In this document: piece by piece, positions 9,454 through 18,851 of the stretch | Numbering within the stretch: position 1 is the first letter of the stretch | How the letters are laid out: every line of letters starts with the position of its first letter | NCBI GenBank assembly: GCA_020080175.1 | Contig: JAGHQL010000246.1 | Coordinates: 1 to 28,896 of the forward strand | Direction of reading: 5' to 3' | Source: Glutinoglossum americanum | Taxonomy: Eukaryota; Ascomycota; Geoglossomycetes; Geoglossales; Geoglossaceae | DNA: 28,896 nucleotides | Made by a program: the position numbers and the translations under genes | The notes under the pieces: model-generated | The model's input: the letters and a program-made list of their open reading frames with translations, nothing else | Database searches by the model: none | Told to the model about the DNA's origin: nothing

Positions 9454-10710
9454 ATGGCTAAAGTCCAAGCGTCGCAGCCGCCGCGACTACCCGCAACCTT
9501 CTTCGCCAGAGATCACGCAGCGAAAGGATGGCTACAGCGATACGAGTCTCAGGCTCGAAAGGCTCCTTACCGGAAAGGACGATGTTAGAACCTATACCAA
9601 TACCCTTGCCAGCATGCTGGAAAACCCGGAGGTACTCCCGTCTCCAGATCTCTGGAAAGAGGGCGACCTGGACGCTAGGATAGATTTCTTCGGACACGTT
9701 GTCGAGTATTTCTCACAGCGCCCTGAGCATACCGTCCGTGAGTTCAGCAGGGACAACAGAGCCATGCTGATAGCCAAATCCTTTGGCCTTGCAGACGCGG
9801 CGAATTTCAGCGACTTTAAGCGCCTAGTTCTAACGTCTCTATCCCTTTGGACGATGCTTGCGAAGCTCTTCCATTATGAGACAGTAGATAGGATGCTTGA
9901 GGAGAAGTTCCCCAGTCTTACGGACGGCGAACGCGAAGATCAACGGAAAATCGGAAATTTCAGTCTTCTTGACTTGGTTGCCCACGGCGAATTGCTCTCA
10001 CGGGATACAAAACAGGGCAATAACGGTAGGCCGGGAAACAAGGACCAAGAGGCTAGGTGCTGCAATTGCGGTAACTTCGTCTTGCCTAAGTACCTACGGA
10101 GCAGCCACGGCCTTGACTCTATCACGACAGAAAGGGTGCATCGTACTCAGGTTCCAGTCAGGGAGCTGAACGCGGAGATCCTCGCGGCTGTGGGAAAGCT
10201 CCAGATTGACTGGACTAAGGATGTCGGAGAGCATTTGGAGTTGAAGGACCCAGAGGGAGACAACCCCAGGCTCTCCGTCTTCCAAATGCCTAGTAAATTT
10301 GACCTCGAGCCGAACCGGGGCACTCCCGAGTGGTTATTGATGAACGGAAGGTGTGCCTACGCGTGCCTAGCCCTCACATAAGCCACCCTAACTAATCCCA
10401 TACTAGTAACCCGCCAGTACCGCTCCAGTACACACTCGACGTCCTCCACTCCTACCCTCTCCTCTTCGGCTACGATAATAGCACACGAAAATTCTTCAAA
10501 CAAGAAGCTCGGCGCTGGAAACTCGAAGACACACGGCTTCCCGTTAAATGTCTAAGCGGCAAGTTTCGCGTCTGGCGGAAGGAAGACTTTCCATATCTGT
10601 GGCCGAAGGTTGTGAAGTTGGATGATTATCTAGCTTCTATACAGCCGGAGGGCCTTATGGAGGTGTTGCGAGATCGGAGAGATCAGAATAGAAAGTGGAC
10701 GTTGCAGTGA
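9454..10710 (+). CDS. Conserved-looking fungal protein of unknown function, start region disturbed
   Basis: The main frame is open from 9418 and runs to 10350. A 56-bp intron (10351-10406; GTGTGC donor, CCTAACTAAT branch, CTAG acceptor) joins it to 10407-10710 and gives about 396 residues. The only ATG near the frame's start (9454, with A at -3) is off by one base: ATG GCT is followed by an AAA run, after which the frame SKRRSRRDYPQPSS continues. This suggests a one-base insertion in the A-run, or an upstream exon I cannot see; otherwise translation would start at 9614. The body is mostly charged and helical (SLRLERLLTGKDDVRTYTNT, FGLADAANFSDFKRLVLTSL), with a Cys cluster CCNCGNF. It ends with PYLWPKVVKLDDYLA and LMEVLRDRRDQNRKW. 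I know the general look of such ascomycete hypothetical proteins but not a function. Confidence 0.58.
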
Positions 10711-11010
10711 GTGGAAGATTCTTGTGGATATGTGTTATGATTGGGATGCAACGACTGATGGGCTATGCGTACCCGGTGAAGGATAGCGCTGACAGTCTTT
10801 GTCTTGACTATCGTCACTTTGACCCTTACCTTATTGCAAACGGTGGCCACGATCATGCAAACATGGAAGGCCTATCATTAGCACTTGCATTGCGCTTTCC
10901 ACGCAACTGCAGTGTGGGGACATCCACGGCAAACCCGGAGAGCACCGCTACAACCCCACCTATCAATGTGCCGCCTATTTCAGTGACACGTGCACCAAGC
11001 TCTTAGGGCA
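10711..11010. other. Short intergenic stretch
   Basis: A plus-strand frame here (10695-11006) has no domain signal. The TGA at 10708 overlaps a GTGAGT, so a further exon is conceivable, but I could not find a convincing one. Confidence 0.4.
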
Positions 11011-12225
11011 TTAGATCCTCAGATATTCGTGGCAGTTCCCTTTGTTGCCTAGCCGGAGCATTTTCCTCACCGTTCGAGAGCGGCTGAATGACAACCCCGG
11101 CATACGCCCTGCCAAAAGTAGCCAACGAGCGCCCAACGCTCCGCCGCGGTACAGAACCAGCCAAATAGCGACTGCAGCTATTAGCGCATAAGAGCAATTG
11201 TTGGAAGATGCCATTCACATGTGCTCTACTAAGCTATGCTCCCGCGCGGAAGCCAACCAAAAAGAGCATAGTTAGCAACCCACACCACTAACAAGGAGGC
11301 TCCGGCTCGATGTATGGCGGTAACGCCCAGTCGAACTAAGTAATTAGGTTCAGCAACGGTTTTATCGGTTCCAGTAAAAAGAGAGCCATCAGCGAATGGA
11401 GAAGCTCCTACTCGCTTCACGGGCCATATCAATGTTTAGAAATTCAAAGTGATATGACCGATCAGCTCTCACCTGCGTCAGTGTGGCGACGACGGTCACT
11501 GCTAGTGTTATCTCCGTGAAGCAATCCAAGAGCCTTGTGCGAAGTTTTTCGCTGCATACCTCTGGAGAATTTTTAGGCCGGCAAATGAGATTAGCGATTC
11601 TCCATCCGAGCATGATGCTTAAAGCAGTGTGATTCCCCCGCAGGAGGCGCCCGGCCTTGGCTACCGGGTGCCGCTGACCAACGGGAAGCGTCGGCACAGG
11701 TCACAGTCCAAATTTTTTGGAGAAAAGCGTTTGGCAATATGAGCAGCCCCCCACCAATATTTTGTCCACCGCCTGCGGCCTCAATAATGGCAGTACTGTA
11801 GTATAAAGGGAGTTGCAAGGCGTGGGTATCGAGTAGATTTGCACCAAATAAGCTGATGTTAGGATATACGCGGTTCCGTACGCCTAACATTTTGCCGACC
11901 GCGATTACACGGAATAAGTTGGGATGTTGGGGGTGCCCCTCCGGCCAGTCCCCGCCGGGGACGGCGGCGAGGAATTGTGTAAGGGAATTGATAAGGAAAA
12001 GCGACAATTGGGCGGGAGCAATTCTGACTGGTGTTTTGCTTTTTGCGCTAGGCTTCTTGTGTAGTACGACATGCGCTAGCCGGTGGCTTAGCCGCTTGCA
12101 TACCGTATCAACTCGATTTAGGCTTTCACCTGTGATATTCCCTTTATATTGCGGGGGGAACCGCCCCGTTAGCGGAAAACTCCAGCCTCACGTCAGTTCC
12201 CCAGACCGCACAGAAGCGTAACGCT
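11011..12225 (-). pseudogene. Decayed multi-pass membrane protein gene
   Basis: A minus-strand frame opens just after a stop near 12226 and runs to 11591 without an ATG for about 120 codons (VRIAPAQLSLFLINSLTQFL, EAAGGGQNIGGGLLILP). Coherent sequence then continues in a second frame (HTALSIMLGWRIANLICRPK, FTEITLAVTVVATLTQ). A plausible 58-bp intron follows (11472-11415; GTGAGA donor, CTAAAC branch, AAG acceptor), then TGTDKTVAEPNYLVRLGVTA and SLLVVWVANYALFGWLPRG to 11229. After a stop a further hydrophobic frame (CSYALIAAVAIWLVLYRGGA) runs 11214-11011. Several hydrophobic stretches suggest a polytopic membrane protein. I do not recognise the family. The missing start and at least two frame changes argue for decay. 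Confidence 0.38.
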
Positions 12226-12252
12226 CACGCATCATCTCTGATCGTCATCGCA

Positions 12253-14060
12253 ATGTCATCCCGACCCGTTGGTGGCGGCTCCTATCAACAGCCTCTCGAA
12301 GCTGATCAAGTGGTGAGTTGGTACTCCGGTTTATTTCTGCTGAGTAGGGCGATTACTGAATGTCTCCAAGGCTGCGGCAGATGACGATTCTAGCTACGGG
12401 GATGCTCTGTAGGTTCCCTCCCTCGCTGATAGGCCAGCTAGGATAACCAACTAACTCTCATCTCGTTTTTGTAGAGGGAGCTTTACAACATCTCTAAAGT
12501 CGAGCGTCACAAACTACCAGTATGAAAACGGCCGTCGCTATCACGCTTTCCGCTCAGGCAGTGGGTAGCTCCAAAGCTCGCCGATGCTTCTTGAATAAAA
12601 CCTGCTGACGTCCTCCTCAGGCTACCCATTACCGAATGATGATGTCAGTAGCTCATAGCTCTTCCAAATGGAGGCATATTCTAATCTCCCAATTAGGCGG
12701 AGAGCCAACGCCTCGATATCTTCCACCACATGATAAACCTGTCCCTGAACGGGGTTCTACATTTGGCACCAATCGGGAATCCAGAGCGCATTCTCGACAT
12801 TGGCACTGGGACCGGTACATGGGCGATTGAAATGGGTAAGCTTTAACTTAGTTTCCAAACCCCAATGCTTCACATCAACTAACTATTTACCATGTGGAAC
12901 TTAGGTGACCAGTACCCTTCGGCCGAAGTAAGATGCCTAATTCCCTGAGTCACAACGATCAACGCAATCCTTCGATTTCTGGCCCCAGTTCGCATCGCCG
13001 CTGATCAACCTGCTACAGGTCCTGGGCGTAGACCTTAGTCCCACCCAGCCTGGGATGTATGTCGACCGTTGTCGGGCATCCAAAATGTTGAGTTATTCTA
13101 ACGGAATACAAGGGTCCCGCCGAATGTTAGATTCGAGGTTGACGACCTTGAGAGCCCTTGGACTTTCAATAAGCCTTTTGACTACATCCATTCCCGATAG
13201 TGAATTACTCCCCCCCTCCAGCCCGTCCCTTCTCCGCTGCGGAGGCAAATTTGTACATATCGCTGACCTGAGCACAGCATGGTTGCCGCTATCGGGGATT
13301 GGCCAAATCTAGTCAAACAAACCTTCCAGTTGAGTCCACTCCACCCAACCGAAAAGGGAACATCAACATGCTGATCGTGGTGGATAGACACACGAAACCC
13401 GGCGGCTGGGTGGAATTCCAAGATCTGGATATCCAGATGTATTCCGAAGACAACACGTTCCCGGAAAGCCTAGACCTCAAGAAGTGGAACGTTCAGCTCA
13501 TAGATGGCTATCGCAAACTAGCACGCGAGCCGTGCCCGGGGCCGTTGCTGGAAGGCTGGCTCAAAGGGGCTGGCTTCCAGAATATTACACATAAGCAATT
13601 CAAATTACCTGCCGGCGCCTGGCCGAAGGACAAACATTTCGTAAGTCACAAGACTCGCATTGATCAACTCCCCCGTTCAGGCCTCTTTTTTTTCTTCCCC
13701 TTTAGCAAGTCACTAACCCGCCATACCCGTATCTATAGAAAGAAGTCGGATCATGCAACCTCCTCCAGTAAGTCCGCCGAAACCAAATCGGTATTTCTTC
13801 TTTTTTGAACTAGGTCTAATCGAGAGGCGCTAGGCTCCTCGAGGGCTTCGAGGCATTTTCGCTCGCCCCCTTCACTAGAGCCTTGGGGTGGAGTGCCGAT
13901 GAAGTGCAGCTGCTCTTGAATGGAGTCAGGAAGGATGTCCAGAATCCGAAGGTCCATTCGCTATACGACCTGTATGTTAGTCCCTTGCAGTGCTTAACTC
14001 CTGATTGCTAACAGCCGGTATTACTTTAGTCACGTTGTCTATGCTCAGAAACCGGCATAG
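12253..14060 (+). CDS. LaeA-like SAM-dependent methyltransferase, 13 exons
   Basis: Exons: 12253-12312, 12371-12408, 12475-12560, 12621-12643, 12697-12835, 12905-12927, 13019-13056, 13113-13199, 13278-13328, 13388-13640, 13739-13767, 13834-13971, 14030-14060. They sum to 996 nt, or 331 aa, with no internal stop. All twelve introns (53-98 bp) have GT and AG ends, many with CTAAC-like branches, and every phase agrees. The protein starts MSSRPVGGGSYQQPLEADQV. SSVTNYQYENGRRYHAFRSG is the usual lead-in of this fungal family. ILDIGTGTGTWAIEMG (about 101-116) is the glycine-rich SAM-binding motif I. DYIHSRYMVAAIGDWPNLVK and KPGGWVEFQDLDIQMYSED follow, then LLEGWLKGAGFQNITHKQF. The family (Methyltransf_23, LaeA/TdiE-like) includes regulators and tailoring enzymes of secondary metabolism. 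The substrate cannot be read from sequence, and no biosynthetic backbone gene is in the window. It is probably functional. Confidence 0.93.
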
Positions 14061-14985
14061 CCATCTCCTCCTTAAGCCTGTCTGTCTCTTCCGTTACAAG
14101 ACCTTTTTAGCCAAGGCGGATATATTCAGGAGGTCGCTGTGCTTAGCCGGAATCGCTCACTATTTCTCCTCAAGCCAATCTTTTCCATCATCACATAAAA
14201 GGGCTCTACCAACTCTCAAGGGAATCATGCCAGTTTTTGCCCACATACCTCTAAAAAGCAATTGCATATCAAGAAATCCTCGTACCGCCTTTCACCCATT
14301 TCTAGCAAATGTCGTTGTCTTATCCATTTTGTATCCCAGTCATCTTTTACCTTTGGAACTATTGTAACGGTGTTGTGGGTATACCGCCCGGCAGCATGCA
14401 TGCTCCTGCAAAAGTGGTTCTCGTGTTGCATAAGGGTATCAATTAAGTCTATTCTACATGCCCGCGGCCAGCTCATAACAACGTTTACCATCAAATTTGC
14501 GCCTTGAGGTATGTCCTTATTAGTCGAGCAATCTAGGCTTCTATACCAAGCTACGGAGATTGACCCCTGCCTTGAATGCGTTCTGGCGGCATGCGCTAGG
14601 GCCCGCGGCCTTTTGACAAACCTCTATAAACTCATTAAACAATATGCTTAGGGCTAAAATACTATGTGGAACTACAGCGCATCTCATGCGGCTTCGAGAG
14701 CCTTTAAGCCCCTCATGCTGGTCCCTCATTGGCGAAACTCAACCTCAAATACCGTGTATCCAGTGGCATAGTATACTCCAGTACGTACAGCGTTTAGGGT
14801 TTTACTATTCTCGCCACCTACTTTTGTTGTTCTAGGTAAACCGTAGAGTAAAGCCTTTACGTTGATGGATGTTGTCGTCTCGGTGTCTCTACGCAGTAGC
14901 ACTAGCTTGTGGTGTTTATACCAATGGGCCTACCGGGATAATGTCTCGCTCAGGCCGTTTCAACTCTTTGTTGATTGATAGATTA
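14061..14985. other. Intergenic, nothing recognised
   Basis: Stops in all frames. Short frames at 14005-14367 and 14225-14494 lack domain features and partly overlap the last exons of the methyltransferase. Confidence 0.55.
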
Positions 14986-15031
14986 ACGTACCCCCCCGCG
15001 TAACGAGACACCCCCATGTAACGAGACACCT
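14986..15031 (+). repeat. Left terminal inverted repeat of the Fot1-like element
   Basis: Pairs with 16753-16798. Seven of the eight mismatches between the two ends are C/T or G/A transitions. Confidence 0.93.
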
Positions 15032-15096
15032 TCCCGACCGTCAACTGCGCAGTGCCATAACCAGCAAACCAGCGATCGCCTATCACAGCTACAGCA

Positions 15097-16740
15097 ATGG
15101 ATAATAAAGCAAAGGTCAATCTATCACTTCAAACCTTAGAATCTGGAGGTATTACTTCTGTACGTGCTGTAACACGCCTCTTTGAGGCTCCTAATGCCAC
15201 GGTGGCACATAGACGAAATGGACGCCCATCAAGACAACAAGCATGCGAGGTTCAACAAGCTTGTACTCCAGAAGAGGAACAAGCATTAGTGAACTGGATT
15301 CAGCAATGGGCTAGTCAAGGCTTTCCAATTCACCATGATATGTTAAGGTCAATGGCAGAGTTCCTCATTCAACAATGTGCCGAGTGATCGCATTGAGACA
15401 CAATTTCTACTCATATTCTAGGCAAGCATTGGACAACGTAATTTATTAAACGTCACTCCAATCTTCAATCTATCATTACAAAGTCTTTGAATCATTCTAG
15501 AATTACTGCTTGTAATTCAGACAATCTGAATAAGTGGTTTGAAGTTTTCTAATCAGCTATGCAACAATACAAACCTGAGTTCAGTAATATTTACAATGTA
15601 GATGAGACCGGATTCCAAATAGGAGTTATAGCTAAAAGCTATATTATTGTTGATAAGCAACAAATAGCAACAGCTGCTAAAGCTAGTAAAGCAAAGGGAG
15701 AATTAGTGACTGCAATCGAATGCATTTTAGCTGATGGTACAACAATTCCGCCATTTATTATCTTTAAAGGTAAGCACCTACAAAGTACATGAGTTGATCA
15801 TTCAGTATGCGATCAATAGATGGTTTCTGTTAGTTCTAATGGTTGGACTGATAATAAGTTGGGTTTGAAATAGCTACAACATCATTTTGAAATACATACA
15901 GCATCTAAAGCAAGAGGTAGATATCGTTTATTGATTTTAGATAGTCATGACAGTCATCTAACTCTGGAATTTATACAATATTACATAGAACATAAGATTA
16001 TTCTTTTATACCTTCCAGCACATATATCACATATGTTACAATCATTAGATGTTGGAGTATTCTCATCACTTAAATACTGGTTTCGTCGGGAAGTGGATAA
16101 GCAATTTAGAATGGCAGAATCTCAAGTATTTAAAAGAGAATTCTTGGATCTTTACTTAGAAGTACAACCTAAAGCTCTTATGGAATTCAATATTAAGTCT
16201 GGTTTTCGCAAAACTGACTTAATTCCATTTAGTCCAGGTGGTGTATTAAGATAATTACTAGCACAACCAGTTATACTACCTTGTCTACATACTACAACTC
16301 ATGTCTGAACTCCTAAGAATGTAGAAGAAATTAGCTAAGTTATAGCAACAGCAAGAAAACTCTTGAGTAGTGGAAATTCAAAAGTGCATGCTCTATTCAG
16401 CAAGGTTGACAAGGTGGCAAGTACTGCCTTTGCTAGTACTACTATTGCTCAAAAGGAATACCAAGAACTGGTTACTTATAACCAAAAGAAGCAAGAAAAA
16501 GTATCAAAAAAGTAATTTAGAATTAGTGGTGGGCAGGAAATAACAATGGCGGAAGTTAGAGAAGCTATAGCAAAGAAAAGATATACTTAGACACCAGAAC
16601 TACCTCGGCGAGCTACTCAGCACTGACAGTGAAAACTCAGCTTAACATTATCTGAGAAGGAAGAAGAGGATGTTAGTAGTATGAGCGAAAGTATTAAGGA
16701 TGATTGTATCTCTATTATTGTTGTTGCAGTACCTCAATAA
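15097..16740 (+). pseudogene. Fot1/pogo transposase with many in-frame stops
   Basis: A single frame of 547 codons from ATG (15097) to TAA (16738-16740), with no sign of insertions or deletions but at least a dozen internal stops. The N-terminus (GGITSVRAVTRLFEAPNATV) is a Psq-type helix-turn-helix, followed by a CENP-B-like DNA-binding segment (TPEEEQALVNWIQQWASQGF). The DDE_1 catalytic core keeps its acidic residues: D169 in NVDETGF, D282 in LILDSHDSH and D318 in LQSLDVGVF. Stops sit where the family would carry Trp, Gln or Arg (for example after KGKHLQST and GLK), as expected if TGG, CAA/CAG and CGA codons were hit by C-to-T or G-to-A changes. That pattern is characteristic of repeat-induced point mutation (RIP). 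Confidence 0.93.
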
Positions 16741-16752
16741 GTGTGCCTGTAG

Positions 16753-16798
16753 AGGTATCTCGGTACGTGGGGATGTCTCATTACACAGGGGGGTATGT
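16753..16798 (-). repeat. Right terminal inverted repeat of the Fot1-like element
   Basis: Reverse complement starts ACATACCCCCCTGTGTAATG and pairs with 14986-15031. A TA follows at 16799-16800. Confidence 0.93.
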
Positions 16799-16800
16799 TA

Positions 16801-18851
16801 AGTAGCTTAATATTATCAGTCAGTTCTTATCCCATTAGATATCGAACAAGTTGGTATATAACCAACTCGTCTTTTTTCTCTTCTGCTAATATCACCCTTT
16901 CATAGTACTAACATCCAATGCATAGTAATAGGGGAACCTTTAAAGCCCATTTCTTGCACACCCATTTTCAAGTTTAAAATACTCACGTACCTCCCAAATC
17001 CTACTCCCTCATCACTTGCCCCTTGAAAAGGTTTACGCCCTCAACCAATCCCTGCTGAGGACACCGGAAGCATAGTGAGGACCAAAGAAAGGGTTTAGGC
17101 AGAAAAGTATCGTCATCGCTAAAGAATGTGAGAAATGGACGTTGGTGGTGCCACCTGTCTAGGCATAACCAACGTCCTCTTAGGGCGGGCAAGCTATGTG
17201 CCTAAACCAGCGATGCCTAAACCCTAAATGCGCTTAAGCCCCGCACACCGCAGCCCACATAAATAATGGGTAGCGAGATTCGGTGGGTATGCGAGTATTT
17301 AAACTTGATAGCGGATGTGAGTAATTAACCAAGCTTTTATATCATCGCCTTCCTTGGACAAGCCGATTCCTATCCGTGTTGATTCATGGCCATAACCAAA
17401 GCAACGCGGCCCTATAGGATGCCTAGTTCTGCTATCTCACCTCTCATGACTCGGCTTAATAAGATGAGGCATCTACTTGGTTACTAAGGGGCGAGCTTTT
17501 ATTACTACAATACTCCAGTTTGTAGTAAACGTTTATTGGGGTACGGCGACTCTAGATGGGCCACCTATCTCAAGCTACGCGTTTCAACTAGGCTCGGCAT
17601 GCCCACACACAGCTAAGGGGCAATCGCAACTCCCATTGTAAGAAAAAGAAAACGTCCCGTGTCCTAAGCGATCTCATCAAACTCGGGGGTCCGTGCCTGG
17701 CTCCGGTGGATTGTGGTACTTCAGTAAGTATCCACAGGAAAACGTGTTGTTGTAGTAATAAAAATATGATTTGTTCTCGCGCTGGACGAGGAGATATCCA
17801 TGATGGGTTTGACAGCGGAGCAACGATTCATGGCAAGAACGGCTCTGGCTGTGTTGATAAGATAGTCGAGCAACTCACCCCTTAAGAGTTTCAATTAAAT
17901 TCTTTCACTAAGTTAAAAAATAAGCTACTGCTATCTTAACCTAGCTATAAAATGGCCTACATTAACAACCTCGGAGATGGCCAGCACCCCAAGTGAACAC
18001 ATAGAAGCCCTCTATAACACATAGGCCCGAATTAGGAAGGGAGGGTTAGAGCTACTAGAAGATACCGATATTACGCATGACTTTTGAGGGGACACGGTAT
18101 CACCAGGAAAAGTCTATCGGTTATTAACACATCGGGTGGGGTGCGGCCAGTGGAGTACGGGAAGCTGTTAGCGCTTGACAAACAAACTTATCCTTGCAAA
18201 GATATGGATGGAATAAAATTTCATCTGCGACTTGCTGGTACGGTAGTCATCTTGTTCATACAAAACGCACCTCATTAAAGAAGGCGAAAGTTTATGTTAA
18301 CCTAAGTGTACGTAGATCTTTCAGGTTTGGGATGGGCAGTCTTGGTATCTATAATCCCACATGTGTAACCGAACCACACACAACCGGACGGGTCTCACAG
18401 AGGGGCCAGGGGGGGTGTAGCCTCCAGGGCTTATTACCCGTCTCCGCAAAAGTCAATTAGCCACTAGACTTTAAGTGGAAAACGTGCCCCGCTATCCATA
18501 GAACCCCCAGTCGGATGAGAACCGTTACAATCTAAAGCGCAGCAAAGGCGGCTCTCATATATTGACCTTCTTCCTATTGGTATGAGCTGGCAAGAGTATA
18601 TGTGACAGACAGATTCGATTGATTAGAGAGTAAGAAGGGTAGAGGCCGTCATGGGTCATATAGAATGGCAAGACCGATAACACCAAACGAGAAATTGTGT
18701 CATACATAGTCCCGACGCGCATATCCGTAGCAAGCTAGCTTTCATAGCATTTCCAGTCCATCCTTTCAGCAAACATCATAATCCTTAGAGTAAAGCCACC
18801 TAAGAGAATAACACAATAGGATAACCAGGTATGTATATAACGACCTCTACC
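16801..18851. other. Gene-poor, probably decayed sequence
   Basis: About 2 kb without a supportable gene. It contains a perfect short palindrome-like arm pair AGTTGGT-ATATA-ACCAACT near 16850-16868. An ATG-led stretch at about 17977 (MASTPSEHIEALYNT, then a stop) reads as protein-like for some 35 codons but belongs to no family I recognise. Confidence 0.5.

Larger units (their letters stand above)
14984..16800 (+). mobile_element. Fot1/pogo-type (Tc1-mariner superfamily) DNA transposon, inactive
   Basis: The 1813-bp element (14986-16798) has 46-bp terminal inverted repeats at 14986-15031 and 16753-16798, starting ACGTACCCCC and ACATACCCCC. They match at 38 of 46 positions by my count. It is flanked by TA on both sides (14984-14985 and 16799-16800), the target duplication typical of this superfamily. 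The motif GTAACGAGACACC occurs twice within and next to the left repeat, as a transposase-binding site might. The element is more AT-rich than its surroundings and carries one relict transposase. Length and layout fit fungal Fot1-like elements of about 1.8-1.9 kb. Confidence 0.95.

Noticed and set aside
11856-12221. 121-codon plus-strand frame
   Set aside because: Antisense shadow of the membrane-protein remnant.
13055-13312. Plus-strand frame inside the methyltransferase
   Set aside because: Runs through two introns; the spliced frame carries the conserved motifs.
16845-16870. Short palindrome AGTTGGT-ATATA-ACCAACT as a possible terminator or operator
   Set aside because: One isolated 7-bp arm pair in AT-rich DNA with no gene next to it.
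18084-18460. Two short plus-strand frames
   Set aside because: No similarity I can recognise, no splice or promoter context, surrounded by decayed sequence.
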